From Pseudarthrobacter sulfonivorans (GTDB taxonomy: Bacteria; Actinomycetota; Actinomycetes; Actinomycetales; Micrococcaceae), in NCBI RefSeq assembly GCF_024391045.1, contig NZ_JANFCZ010000002.1, positions 124,001 to 188,000 of the forward strand: a stretch of 64,000 bases of DNA, in the 5' to 3' direction. Each line of letters opens with the position of its first letter. Position 1 is the first letter of the stretch. A model generated the notes under the pieces. That model made no database searches, had not been told where the DNA came from, and worked only from the letters and a program-made list of their open reading frames with translations. Positions 41,331 to 49,712 of this stretch are shown here, in pieces. The position numbers were made by a program, and so were the translations under genes.

Positions 41331-41446
41331 TTGGTCTCCTGCTTCCTCATTGCCTAACATGCCTATTTAAATGGCTCAATTCCGCACACCCCGTGGATTC
41401 TTACCGGTTTTCCGGTCGGTCCAACGTGGCCTGCGGACGGTGCGCC

Positions 41447-41731
41447 TTAGCGGTTCCCTGGAGCGACCCCGCCAAAGACCCAGCTGACCACGGTTCCAAA
41501 ACCGATGTCCAGCAGGCTGACGATGACCATCATGATGGCCACGAACACCAGCACCACGAGCGTGTAATTGATCAGTTCCTTGCGGGTTGGTGCAACAACC
41601 TTCTTCAGTTCGCCGATGACCTGGCGAACAAAGAGTGCAATGCGAGCAAAGAAATTCGCCTTGGCGGCCTTCTTAGCTGGGCGGCCCTTGGAGCTGCTGG
41701 CAGCTGTTTCGGTCACCTGGTCCTCGCTCAT
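41447..41731 (-). CDS. secE: Preprotein translocase subunit SecE
   Basis: SecE (94 residues) is the clamp subunit of the SecYEG channel. A polar N-terminal part is followed by the conserved amphipathic stretch FVRQVIGELKKVVAPTRKEL (about residues 34-53) and one membrane helix. The secE-nusG order and the adjacent tRNA-Trp gene are the common bacterial arrangement. Confidence 0.95.
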   Translation of the reverse strand: MSEDQVTETAASSSKGRPAKKAAKANFFARIALFVRQVIGELKKVVAPTRKELINYTLVVLVFVAIMMVIVSLLDIGFGTVVSWVFGGVAPGNR

Positions 41732-41812
41732 CTTTGCAATGTTGGATTACCCGGTCCAGATCAGAACCATGGTTACTGCGCTTGCTCCGGCTTTCCGCCG
41801 GAACAGCTTGCG

Positions 41813-41885
41813 CAGGGCAGACAGGACTCGAACCTGCAACCTGCGGTTTTGGAGACCGCTGCGCTACCAATTGCGCCACTACCCT
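41813..41885 (-). tRNA. tRNA-Trp (anticodon CCA)
   Basis: On the minus strand a 73-nt cloverleaf folds: acceptor AGGGTAG with CTGCCCT, D arm GGCGCAATTGGTAGCGC, anticodon arm GCGGTCTCCAAAACCGC with CCA at the centre, T arm CAGGTTCGAGTCCTG. The 3' CCA is not encoded. It is the conserved neighbour of secE. Confidence 0.95.
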
Positions 41886-42164
41886 ATGGATCAAAAACCC
41901 GATCCTTGCCGCGTTGACCAGCTTTCACTGGGGCGCAGGCAATCGTCCGTGTTTTCAACACCGGAGAACCAGTCTACGCAACAACTTCGCTTACGTCGAA
42001 CCAGCCCTCATTTTCCGGACCGTTCAGCCCGTCATGGCTGGTGACCAAAACGCTGTAGTCACATGCACGCCGGTAAATCCGAACGATCCGCTGAACAGCA
42101 TAGAGTAGATCACGTCGAAATCCATCATTCAGCCCTTGGGCTGCCAGCGAAGAACGGACCCGCC

Positions 42165-43382
42165 ATGTCTTCCGCCCGCGTTTCCAAGCGCATATCCGCC
42201 ATTGCCGAATCCGCAACCCTGGCCGTTGACGCCAAGGCCAAGGCGCTGAAGGCGGCCGGCCGGCCGGTTATTGGCTTCGGTGCGGGCGAGCCGGACTTCC
42301 CCACCCCGGACTACATTGTGAAGGCCGCCATTGAGGCAGCCAGCCAGCCCAAGTACCACCGCTACTCACCGGCCAGCGGCCTGCCCGAGCTGAAGAAGGC
42401 CATCGCGGAAAAGACCCTGCGGGATTCCGGCTACTCCGTTGAACCGTCCCAGGTGCTGGTGACCAACGGCGGCAAGCAGGCCGTCTACAACACGTTCGCC
42501 ACGCTGGTGGATCCGGGCGACGAAGTCATCGTGCCCACCCCTTTCTGGACCACCTACCCCGAAGCCATCCGGCTCGCCGGCGGCGTTCCTGTAGAGGTCT
42601 TCGCCGGCCCGGAGCAGGACTACCTGGTCACCGTGGATCAGCTCGAAGCGGCGCTCACGGAAAAGGCCAAGATTCTCCTCTTTGTGTCGCCGTCCAACCC
42701 CACCGGCGCCGTGTACTCCCCCGAGCAGGTCGCCGAAATCGGCAAATGGGCAGCTTCCAAGGGGCTGTGGGTGGTCACGGACGAGATCTACGAGCACCTG
42801 ACCTACGACGGCGTGCCGTTCACCTCCATCGCTACGGCAGCCCCGGAGCTCGGCGACAAAGTGGTCATCCTCAACGGTGTGGCCAAGACCTACGCCATGA
42901 CCGGCTGGCGTGTCGGCTGGATGATCGGCCCGGCCGATGTCATCAAGGCGGCCACCAACCTGCAGTCCCACGCAACCTCCAACGTCGCCAACATCATGCA
43001 GATCGCCGCCCTCGCCGCCGTGTCCGGGCCGCTGACTGCCGTTGACGAGATGAAGGTGGCCTTTGACCGCCGCCGCAAGGCGATCGTCGCCGGGCTCAAC
43101 GCCATTGAGGGCGTCGAGTGCCCGACGCCGAAGGGCGCCTTCTATGTGTACGCGGACGTCCGCGGGCTGCTGGGGAAGGAATTCCCGTCGGCGGCAGGCA
43201 CCTCCACGCCGACGACCTCCGCCGAGCTGGCTGCTTTGATCCTGGACGAGGTCGAGGTTGCCGTGGTCCCGGGCGAGGCCTTCGGCCCCTCCGGCTTCCT
43301 GCGGCTCTCCTACGCCCTGGGCGACGAGGACCTGGCCACCGGTGTGGGCCGGCTACAGGAGTTCCTCGGCAAGGCCCAGTAA
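42165..43382 (+). CDS. aspC: Pyridoxal-phosphate aspartate aminotransferase (class I)
   Basis: The 405-residue enzyme should move the amino group between aspartate and 2-oxoglutarate. The substrate loop [11 protein letters not shown] is near residues 39-49; SPSNPTG near 175-181; TDEIYEH near 205-211 carries the PLP-ring Asp; the PLP lysine is K241 in [16 protein letters not shown] 42165 is chosen because this matches the family N-terminus; the frame is open from 42063. It is followed by a long hairpin element. Assignment as aspartate rather than another type I-gamma aminotransferase is by family resemblance. Confidence 0.88.
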   Translation: MSSARVSKRISAIAESATLAVDAKAKALKAAGRPVIGFGAGEPDFPTPDYIVKAAIEAASQPKYHRYSPASGLPELKKAIAEKTLRDSGYSVEPSQVLVTNGGKQAVYNTFATLVDPGDEVIVPTPFWTTYPEAIRLAGGVPVEVFAGPEQDYLVTVDQLEAALTEKAKILLFVSPSNPTGAVYSPEQVAEIGKWAASKGLWVVTDEIYEHLTYDGVPFTSIATAAPELGDKVVILNGVAKTYAMTGWRVGWMIGPADVIKAATNLQSHATSNVANIMQIAALAAVSGPLTAVDEMKVAFDRRRKAIVAGLNAIEGVECPTPKGAFYVYADVRGLLGKEFPSAAGTSTPTTSAELAALILDEVEVAVVPGEAFGPSGFLRLSYALGDEDLATGVGRLQEFLGKAQ

Positions 43383-43401
43383 ACCCTCACCAACCAGCCG
43401 A

Positions 43402-43466
43402 TGCTCTATCACTTTTGGTTCCCATTCACGTCAGATGGGGACCAAAAGTGATAGAGCATTTTTTGG
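43402..43466. repeat. Long-hairpin intergenic element with T-run (bidirectional terminator)
   Basis: ATGCTCTATCACTTTTGG (43402-43419) and the inverse CCAAAAGTGATAGAGCAT (43443-43460) pair perfectly; inside, TTCCCATT/GATGGGGA nearly pair. TTTTTT follows. It lies between convergent genes and is much longer than needed for a terminator, so it may belong to a second dispersed palindrome family. Confidence 0.8.
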
Positions 43467-43475
43467 TTAAAAGGG

Positions 43476-44159
43476 TTAGAGGAGGCGGCGCTCTGCGGCC
43501 CACTTGGTCAGCTCGTGGCGGCTGGAAAGCTGGAGCTTGCGCAGCACCGCGGACACGTGGGTTTCCACGGTCTTGATGCTGATGAACAGCTCCTTGGCGA
43601 CCTCCTTGTAGCTGTAGCCGCGGGCGATCAGACGCATTACCTCGAGTTCACGGGCCGAGAGCTTGTCGAGTTCGTCGTCGGCGATGTCAGCCGGGGCGGT
43701 GCCGAAGGCGTCCAACACAAAACCGGCCAAACGGGGTGAAAAGACGGCGTCTCCCCCGGCTACGCGGAACACGGCGTCCGTGATTTCGGCGCCGGAAATG
43801 GTTTTCGTGACGTACCCGCGGGCTCCGGCACGGATGACGGCCACCACGTCCTCGGCGGCGTCCGACACACTCAGCGCCAGGAACTTGGTGGACCCCAGGA
43901 GCGCCGCGGAGCCGGCGATCACTTCACGCCCGCCGCCGCCCAGGCCGCCGGGGAGATGCACGTCCAGGAGCACCACCTCGGGCTGTTCCCGGGCGATCAC
44001 CGCGATGGCCTGCTCCACGGTGGCGGCCTCGCCCACCACCTGGATGCTGGCGTCGAGGTCGGCTTTAAGCCCGGACCGGAAGATGGCGTGATCGTCCACA
44101 ATCACTACCCGTACGGACTGCGCCGGCCGGCTGGTCCCGGTGCCATGAGCGTTGTTCAT
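43476..44159 (-). CDS. LuxR/NarL-type response regulator
   Basis: The 227-residue DNA-binding regulator has a receiver domain (acidic DD at 22-23, phosphorylated D66 in VVLLDVHLP, K near the KTISGAEI segment) and a C-terminal LuxR helix-turn-helix (LSARELEVMRLIARGYSYKEVAKEL, then KTVETHVSAVLRKLQL). It overlaps the kinase gene by one base, so the two form a two-component pair. The likely targets are the divergent LiaF-like operon and itself (a 16-bp palindrome at 45675-45690). Confidence 0.93.
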   Translation of the reverse strand: MNNAHGTGTSRPAQSVRVVIVDDHAIFRSGLKADLDASIQVVGEAATVEQAIAVIAREQPEVVLLDVHLPGGLGGGGREVIAGSAALLGSTKFLALSVSDAAEDVVAVIRAGARGYVTKTISGAEITDAVFRVAGGDAVFSPRLAGFVLDAFGTAPADIADDELDKLSARELEVMRLIARGYSYKEVAKELFISIKTVETHVSAVLRKLQLSSRHELTKWAAERRLL

Positions 44160-45637
44160 TATCTTCCTTCTCCGTTGTCCGGCCGAAACACTTTGTCCGG
44201 CTGACGCGCCGGCAAGCCCAAACGCACCTCGGTGCCGTCGGGGGTGCTGGTGATGGCGGCGGTCCCCCCGTGGCGTTTCATGCGGCCGACGATTGATTCC
44301 CTGACGCCCAGGCGGTCCTCGGGAACGTCGTTCAGGTCGAAGCCGGGTCCGCGGTCCTTGATGAACACGTCGGCGCGGCCGTCCGAAACCTCAAGGTACA
44401 CGGAAACGGTTCCACCGCCGTGCCGGGAGGCATTCAGCATCGCCTCGCGGCAGGCCTGGACCAGGGCTTCGTGGGCTTCGGTCATGGCGGTGTCCCCCAC
44501 GCTGACCACCTCCACGGCGTTGCCAAGGAGGTCTTCCACTTCGGCGGCCGCCGCCTTAATCCGGTCCGAGAGCTGGCCTGCTTCCTTGCCCGGATCCTGG
44601 AACAGCCAGCCCCGCAGTTCACGCTCCTGCGCCCTGGCCAGGCGGACCACGTCATGCTCATTGGCGGCGCGGCGCTGGATAAGGGCCAGGGTCTGCAGCA
44701 CCGAGTCGTGCAGGTGCGCAGCGATCTCGGCCCGCTCGGTTTCACGGATCCTGCCCGAGCGCTCCGCTTCCAGGTCCCGCCAGAATTTCAATGCCCACGG
44801 CAGCAGCACCAGCACCACCCCGCCCAGGACCGCCACCGATGCCAGCAGCGCCAGCCAGGTCTGTTCCCATGATCCGGAGCCGGAAACCATCACCAGCACA
44901 CCCGCGACCACCAGCGCCAGCCCGGCAGCAAGGCGCCCCCAGCCACCGGCCTGGTCCGCCTTGGTTTTGTCCACCAGCCCCGCACGCCGGCTTTCGTCGA
45001 GCTGCATCCAGGCGATGGCTGCACCGCCCAGCACGGCGGCGGCGGGAATGAGCGTCCCCAACGGCACATCCACGCCGAGGAGCTGGGCAATCATGATGCC
45101 GGCAACCAGAAGCAGCCCGGCGCCCAGCAGGATCTCCTTGCCATAGGGCACGCCCCGGACGTTGAACCACGGCGGCCGTGGGGCCGCCGTGTCGGCGGCC
45201 CCACGGGGGTCGGCCTGCGGCCGGGCCGCAGCGGGCGCGACAGCAGAGGCCGGGACAGCAGCACCGGCCGTCCCCGCGCCGAAAGGCACCCGCGCCCCGG
45301 AAGCGCCGGCGTCGGGCGTTCCCCACAGGGACGCCGACGGCGAATGGCCGGGAAAGTGCGGCACCGCTCCTGGCTCGGGTGCGATGCTCACCGCGGGGGC
45401 AATGGGCGACGCCGGGCGCCGGGCATTCCGCCGGGCGCTTTCGTCCGCGGTGGGGACCATGATCCATAGCCATGCATAGAACGCCAGCCCGGCACCGCCG
45501 GCGAGCGTCGCGAGCGCCATGCCGATCCTGACACTTCGCACCGGCCAGCCCAGATGAGCCGCGAGGCCGGCACACACGCCCGCGATGACGCGGTCCGTGC
45601 TGCGGACCAGCGGAGGGCGGGTAAATGCGGTGGTCAT
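44159..45637 (-). CDS. Sensor histidine kinase with N-terminal PspC domain
   Basis: This 492-residue membrane kinase starts with a PspC domain (residues 10-65: RVIAGVCAGLAAHLGWPVRS...), a long Pro/Ala linker, then several membrane helices (about 168-210 and 235-282). A HisKA_3 dimerisation/phosphoacceptor motif, AHLHDSVLQTLALI, puts the phosphorylated His at about 310; the HATPase block (DVFIKDRGPGFDLNDVPEDRLG) follows. There is no large external sensor domain, as in LiaS-like intramembrane-sensing kinases. It pairs with the regulator downstream and is divergent from the LiaF-like gene. Confidence 0.92.
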   Translation of the reverse strand: MTTAFTRPPLVRSTDRVIAGVCAGLAAHLGWPVRSVRIGMALATLAGGAGLAFYAWLWIMVPTADESARRNARRPASPIAPAVSIAPEPGAVPHFPGHSPSASLWGTPDAGASGARVPFGAGTAGAAVPASAVAPAAARPQADPRGAADTAAPRPPWFNVRGVPYGKEILLGAGLLLVAGIMIAQLLGVDVPLGTLIPAAAVLGGAAIAWMQLDESRRAGLVDKTKADQAGGWGRLAAGLALVVAGVLVMVSGSGSWEQTWLALLASVAVLGGVVLVLLPWALKFWRDLEAERSGRIRETERAEIAAHLHDSVLQTLALIQRRAANEHDVVRLARAQERELRGWLFQDPGKEAGQLSDRIKAAAAEVEDLLGNAVEVVSVGDTAMTEAHEALVQACREAMLNASRHGGGTVSVYLEVSDGRADVFIKDRGPGFDLNDVPEDRLGVRESIVGRMKRHGGTAAITSTPDGTEVRLGLPARQPDKVFRPDNGEGR

Positions 45638-45761
45638 GAGTCAATCCAAGCACGGATCAGGGTCCCCCGGGCCGGGTTCCGGCCGGAACCGGGGGTCACT
45701 CAGGGACGAGTCAGGGTGTTCCCCAGTAGAGCCCGGGCCGCGCTGGCGGCAGGATCGAAGT
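45638..45761. promoter_or_regulatory. Divergent control region with 16-bp palindrome
   Basis: GGTTCCGGCCGGAACC at 45675-45690 is a perfect palindrome midway between the kinase gene and the LiaF-like gene. TCAGGG recurs nearby three times, twice 11 bp apart. A dimeric LuxR-type regulator could bind here. Confidence 0.45.
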
Positions 45762-47144
45762 ATGAACTCGCAGACCCCCACCCCCGATGACGGCCAGTCC
45801 ACCGAACCCGTACCACCAGGCGGACCGGACCAGCCCACCGAACCCCTCCTGCCGCCGCCCCCGGCCGCAGGCCAGTACGCCGGGGCGCAGGCACCCGGCC
45901 AGCCGACTGAATTCTTCCCCTGGATCCGGAGCCACGGCATCTACCGCGGCCGGGACCGTTGGATCGGCGGCGTCGCCAGCGGCATCGCACACCGGATGGG
46001 CATCGACCCCCTGATCGTCCGCGGCATCTTTATCGTCCTGACCCTCTTCGCCGGAATCGGTGTCCTCCTCTACGGCCTGGCCTGGGCCTTCCTCCCCGAG
46101 CCCGACGGGCGCATCCACGTCCAAGAGGCCGGCGCAGGCCGCTGGTCGGGCGGCATGACGGGCGCGCTGATCACCACCGTGCTCGGCTTTACCGGCCTCG
46201 GCGGCGGCTTCTGGGGCTGGAGCCACGACGGCTTCGGCGGATTCCTCTGGACCGTCTTCTGGGTGGGCGGCGCCGTTTACCTCATCTACTACCTCACCCA
46301 ACGGAACAAAGCCAGGAACGGAGCACCCATGAATGCCGCGCCCCGGACCGCCAGCCCGGGCGGAGATGCCGCCTTCACGGCCCCCTACCCGAGAACCACC
46401 TACCCCACGGCGCCCTACACCACGCCCTACGACGCTGCGACGGACACCGGCTCCTATGGCGGCTACAGCGGCGGTGGCAACTACCCGGCACCGGGCCCCG
46501 CCCAGGCACCCCGGGTGCGTCCCTCCGGCCCCGGCGCCCCTGCCGTGGCGGTCACCGCCGGTGCGGCGCTCCTGGTGGGCGGCGGCCTGAAAGCCCTCGA
46601 TGCCGTGCACGCGATAAACCTCGGCGCCTCGGCCAACGCCATCGTCTGGGCCAGCGGTGCAGCCGTCATCGGCCTGGGCATCCTCATCGCGGGACTCCGC
46701 GGAAGAACGTCCGGCATCCTCGGCTTTTTCGCCGTGGTGGCCCTCATCATCGGCGGCATCTTCAACGTCGTGGGCAATGGCGACAGGGTCCGCTTCACCG
46801 ACGTGAGCTGGACGCCGGCGAGCATCACGCAGGCCGAGGACGGCTACAACGTCACCGGGGGACGCGGCACCCTTGACCTCACCGGTCTGCACGCCGCCCC
46901 GCTGGTGTCCGACGTCGTGGTTCCCCTCGACGTAACTGCCAGCAACGTCACCGTGGTCATCCCGAAGGACGTCCCCGTCAAGGTGCGGGCCGACATGACC
47001 ATGGGAAACATCCATGAAGGCGCCGGCAGCCGCAGCGGAATCACCACCCGCGAAAGCAACTACAACACCGACAAGCCCGGAGCCAGCCTGATCGTCCAGA
47101 TCGGCGGCACCTTCAGCAACATCACCATCCAGGAAGGAAACTGA
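45762..47144 (+). CDS. PspC-domain membrane protein with LiaF-like C-terminal domain
   Basis: The protein has 460 residues from ATG 45762; a longer frame from 45585 would overlap the divergent kinase gene. A Pro/Gln-rich cytosolic start is followed by a PspC domain (RGRDRWIGGVASGIAHRMGI..., about 60-120), two membrane helices, a Gly/Pro/Tyr-rich loop, and three more helices (about 265-345). The soluble C-terminus (about 345-460; ITQAEDGYNVTGGRGTLDLTG, then VTVVIPKDVPVKVRADMTMGN) resembles the LiaF C-terminal/toast-rack domain. It is likely a negative or sensing partner of the divergent kinase in envelope stress. Followed by two small membrane genes at 1-3 nt. Confidence 0.82.
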   Translation: MNSQTPTPDDGQSTEPVPPGGPDQPTEPLLPPPPAAGQYAGAQAPGQPTEFFPWIRSHGIYRGRDRWIGGVASGIAHRMGIDPLIVRGIFIVLTLFAGIGVLLYGLAWAFLPEPDGRIHVQEAGAGRWSGGMTGALITTVLGFTGLGGGFWGWSHDGFGGFLWTVFWVGGAVYLIYYLTQRNKARNGAPMNAAPRTASPGGDAAFTAPYPRTTYPTAPYTTPYDAATDTGSYGGYSGGGNYPAPGPAQAPRVRPSGPGAPAVAVTAGAALLVGGGLKALDAVHAINLGASANAIVWASGAAVIGLGILIAGLRGRTSGILGFFAVVALIIGGIFNVVGNGDRVRFTDVSWTPASITQAEDGYNVTGGRGTLDLTGLHAAPLVSDVVVPLDVTASNVTVVIPKDVPVKVRADMTMGNIHEGAGSRSGITTRESNYNTDKPGASLIVQIGGTFSNITIQEGN

Positions 47145-47145
47145 C

Positions 47146-47439
47146 ATGAGCAGCTTCGATCCGGCACCGGATTCACACAAGTCGGAAAGCACGACGGCGG
47201 CAGGCCAGTCCGCGGCCGACGCACCGCAGCAGCCAGCCGCCCGTGTGGGCACCATCGTCTGGAGCCTCATCGTGATGGCACTCGCAGCCCTCATCATCGT
47301 CGCCCAGTTGGGCGTCGTGGCCCTGAACGGCACCTACGTGGTCATCGGGCTCATGATCGGGGCCGGGGCGGCACTGGTGATCGGCGGCCTCCTTTCAGCC
47401 CGGAAACGTGACAACCACTCCACAACAGGGAAGTCTTGA
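47146..47439 (+). CDS. Small two-span membrane protein (97 residues)
   Basis: A polar N-terminal 33 residues (Ser/Ala/Gln-rich) precede two helices, TIVWSLIVMALAALIIVAQLG and TYVVIGLMIGAGAALVIGGLL-like, with a basic tail. It lies one base past the LiaF-like gene and 3 nt before the PspC gene, so it belongs to the same operon. No family recognised. Confidence 0.75.
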   Translation: MSSFDPAPDSHKSESTTAAGQSAADAPQQPAARVGTIVWSLIVMALAALIIVAQLGVVALNGTYVVIGLMIGAGAALVIGGLLSARKRDNHSTTGKS

Positions 47440-47442
47440 ACC

Positions 47443-47694
47443 ATGGACAAGTTCTTCAGCATCGTCAGGGGCTTCGGCCTGAAGCGCGGGCCCGAACGCT
47501 GGCTGGGAGGTGTGTGCGGCGGCCTTGCGGCCAAGCTGAACGTGGACGCGGCGTTCGTGCGGATCGCTTTCCTGGTCTTCTGTCTCCTGCCAGGGCCGGC
47601 CGTGGTGTTCTATATCGCGGCATGGCTGATCCTTCCGGACCAGGGCAACAGCATCATCCTGGAGAAATTCCTGGCCCGCCGGTCCGTCAGCTGA
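47443..47694 (+). CDS. Stand-alone PspC-domain protein (83 residues)
   Basis: RGPERWLGGVCGGLAAKLNV, then AFVRIAFLVFCLLPGPAVVFYIAAW, is a single PspC domain with one membrane helix, ending in a basic tail. It is the third PspC domain in the locus, after the kinase and the LiaF-like protein, and the last gene of the plus-strand operon before the terminator at 47729. Confidence 0.88.
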   Translation: MDKFFSIVRGFGLKRGPERWLGGVCGGLAAKLNVDAAFVRIAFLVFCLLPGPAVVFYIAAWLILPDQGNSIILEKFLARRSVS

Positions 47695-47728
47695 CGCGGA
47701 ACCCTAGGCGCAGATCCGTTGAAACGCA

Positions 47729-47770
47729 GGTGCCCGGTCCGAAGAAACCCTTCGGACCGGGCACCTTTTG
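47729..47770 (+). terminator. Terminator of the LiaF/PspC-like operon
   Basis: GGTGCCCGGTCCGAAG (47729-47744) pairs with CTTCGGACCGGGCACC (47750-47765), followed by TTTTG. Confidence 0.9.
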
Positions 47771-47778
47771 TATCCGGC

Positions 47779-47809
47779 TTGTGTCGTAACGCACACGGCC
47801 GACTACAAT
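47779..47809 (+). promoter_or_regulatory. Candidate pfkA promoter
   Basis: TTGTGT (47779-47784), 19-nt spacer, TACAAT (47804-47809). It would give a leader of about 55 nt before ATG 47873. Confidence 0.45.
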
Positions 47810-47872
47810 CTAGGTGAGCTCAGCGTGGCGCTCTGCCCGTAACCCCCTTAACACCAGGATTTGAGCAGAGAC

Positions 47873-48898
47873 ATGAAAATTGGAATCCTCACCAGCGGCG
47901 GGGACTGCCCCGGACTGAACGCCGTGATCCGCGGCGCGGTCCTCAAGGGCATCGCCATCCACGGCCACGAATTCGTGGGTTTCCTGGACGGCTGGCGCGG
48001 TGTGGTTGAAGGCGACATCATCGACATCCCCCGCACCATGGTCCGGGGCATCGCCAAGCAGGGCGGCACCATCCTGGGCACCTCGCGCACCAACCCCTTC
48101 GAAAACGGCGGCGGCCCCGAGGTCATCAAGGCCCACATGGACCGGCTCGGCATCGACGCCATCATCGCCATCGGCGGCGAGGGAACCCTGGCCGCGGCGA
48201 AGCGGCTCACCGACGCCGGCCTCAAGATCGTGGGCGTCCCCAAGACCGTGGACAACGACCTCGACGCCACCGACTACACCTTCGGGTTCGACACCGCCGT
48301 GCAGATCGCCACCGAGGCCATCGACCGCCTCCGCACCACCGGCGAGTCCCACCACCGCTGCATGATCGCCGAGGTCATGGGCCGTCACGTGGGCTGGATC
48401 GCCCTGCACGCCGGGATGGCAGCCGGCGCCCATGCCATCCTCATCCCGGAGCAGAAGGTCAGCATCGAACAGATCACCGAGTGGGTCCAGGAAGCCCATG
48501 ACCGCGGGCGTGCACCGCTGGTGGTGGTGGCCGAGGGCTTCGTTCCGGAGCACATGGAATCCCCCCACTCCGAGCGCGGCCTGGACACCTTCGGGCGGCC
48601 CCGCTTGGGCGGCATCGCGGACCAGCTTGCCCCCGAACTTGAGGCCCGCACCGGAATTGAAACCCGGGCAACGATCCTGGGGCACATCCAGCGCGGCGGC
48701 GTACCGTCGGCTTTCGACCGTGTCCTGGCCACCCGCCTGGGCATGGCCGCGATCGACTCGGTGGTGGAGGGTTACTGGGGGACCATGGTGGCACTCAAGG
48801 GCACCGACATCGAGCACGTCGGCTTTGAGAAGGCCCTGGGCCAGCTCAAGACCGTCCCGCAGAACCGGTACGACGAGGCCGCCGTCCTGTTCGGCTGA
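47873..48898 (+). CDS. pfkA: 6-phosphofructokinase
   Basis: The 341-residue enzyme phosphorylates fructose 6-phosphate. TSGGDCPGLNAVIRG is the N-terminal phosphate loop; IAIGGEGTLAAAKRL and PKTVDNDLDATDYTFGFDTA follow; the EVMGRHVGWIALHAG and HIQRGGVPSAFDR motifs bind sugar phosphate. The start is ATG 47873; a TTG four codons upstream is possible. GGEGT with PKTVDND is the group III pattern of actinobacteria; whether ATP or pyrophosphate is the donor cannot be settled by eye. Confidence 0.93.
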   Translation: MKIGILTSGGDCPGLNAVIRGAVLKGIAIHGHEFVGFLDGWRGVVEGDIIDIPRTMVRGIAKQGGTILGTSRTNPFENGGGPEVIKAHMDRLGIDAIIAIGGEGTLAAAKRLTDAGLKIVGVPKTVDNDLDATDYTFGFDTAVQIATEAIDRLRTTGESHHRCMIAEVMGRHVGWIALHAGMAAGAHAILIPEQKVSIEQITEWVQEAHDRGRAPLVVVAEGFVPEHMESPHSERGLDTFGRPRLGGIADQLAPELEARTGIETRATILGHIQRGGVPSAFDRVLATRLGMAAIDSVVEGYWGTMVALKGTDIEHVGFEKALGQLKTVPQNRYDEAAVLFG

Positions 48899-48913
48899 GC
48901 CGCGCACTCCCCC

Positions 48914-48919
48914 TAGGCT
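48914..48919 (+). promoter_or_regulatory. Leaderless -10 box of GNAT gene
   Basis: TAGGCT, then GGGGAT, then ATG at 48926; no ribosome site is present, as expected for a leaderless transcript. Confidence 0.6.
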
Positions 48920-48925
48920 GGGGAT

Positions 48926-49642
48926 ATGACTCTTGACCCCGGATCCGCCGCCATTATCCAGCTCGCTTGGGCCCGGCATCTGGGGCTCGACGACGACGCT
49001 TTCGGCACGTCCCTGTCTTCCGGGGAGCGCGTGGTCAGGGCCGACGAAACGGCCAGGACAGTGGAGTTCGTCAGGCTGTTCGGCAGCTCTGCGCTGGTGG
49101 GTCCGCAGTGGCTGATTGACGCCGCCGCGGACATCCCGGATGACGAGATGGCCCAGCACGTGACCCTCCTGACGCTGACACGGGCTCACGGGGGCCACGG
49201 CCTGGGTGCTGCCGCGTTGTTCTTCGCCGACGACCTGCCGCTGCGCCAGCCGTCGGAGGAGCTGACCGTGTCCCACGGCAACCCTGAGGCAATTGAGCTG
49301 GAAGGGCTGTGCCCGCCGGACGACGTCAACGAAGTGGGCCTGTCCGAGCTCGAATACCGCTACACCATCCTGCATGAGGTGGATGGCCGGCAGGTGCCGG
49401 TGGCGTGCGGTGCCTACGCCGAATGGGAGGGCCTGCTGGCCCACCTTGGCGTGCTGGTGGACCCCGAGTGGCGGCGCCGGGGGCTTGGCTCCCTGGCGGC
49501 GTCAATCGCGGTTCATGAAGCCCTTGCAGCCGGCCTGACCGTCCAGTGGCGTGCGGAAGTCAGCAATACCGGCGCCGTCGCGCTGGCCCGGAAATTGGGC
49601 CTCACCGCCGGCGGCATCCAAACGAGCGTTCAGCTGGGCTGA
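48926..49642 (+). CDS. GNAT family N-acetyltransferase
   Basis: The 238-residue protein has a C-terminal GNAT fold: LAHLGVLVDPEWRRRGLGSLAASIAVHEAL holds the acetyl-CoA loop RRRGLG, and the GLTVQWRAEVSNTGAVALARKLGL end is typical. The N-terminal 130 residues are less conserved and contain an Asp/Glu-rich segment. Substrate unknown. It appears leaderless and stands alone, followed by a strong hairpin shared with the convergent MFS gene. Confidence 0.82.
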   Translation: MTLDPGSAAIIQLAWARHLGLDDDAFGTSLSSGERVVRADETARTVEFVRLFGSSALVGPQWLIDAAADIPDDEMAQHVTLLTLTRAHGGHGLGAAALFFADDLPLRQPSEELTVSHGNPEAIELEGLCPPDDVNEVGLSELEYRYTILHEVDGRQVPVACGAYAEWEGLLAHLGVLVDPEWRRRGLGSLAASIAVHEALAAGLTVQWRAEVSNTGAVALARKLGLTAGGIQTSVQLG

Positions 49643-49661
49643 CGCCTCCGGCAACGAGCGG

Positions 49662-49698
49662 CGACGGACCGCGGGCCCAGAGAGCCCGCGGTCCGTCG
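49662..49698. terminator. Bidirectional terminator between GNAT and MFS genes
   Basis: CGACGGACCGCGGGC (49662-49676) pairs with GCCCGCGGTCCGTCG (49684-49698), loop CCAGAGA; outer GCAACG/CGTTGC bases add pairing. Confidence 0.82.
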
Positions 49699-49712
49699 TT
49701 GCGTGGCCCGCG

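Noticed and set aside
41886-42164. Short frames between tRNA-Trp and aspC
   Set aside because: No ribosome site, no conserved motif; the aspC N-terminal extension from 42063 also lacks family similarity.
45711-47333. 540-codon minus-strand frame over the LiaF-like gene
   Set aside because: Reverse frame of a better supported protein with domains and membrane helices.
47810-49444. 544-codon minus-strand frame over pfkA and GNAT gene
   Set aside because: It runs across pfkA and a spacer; the plus strand encodes the recognisable enzymes.
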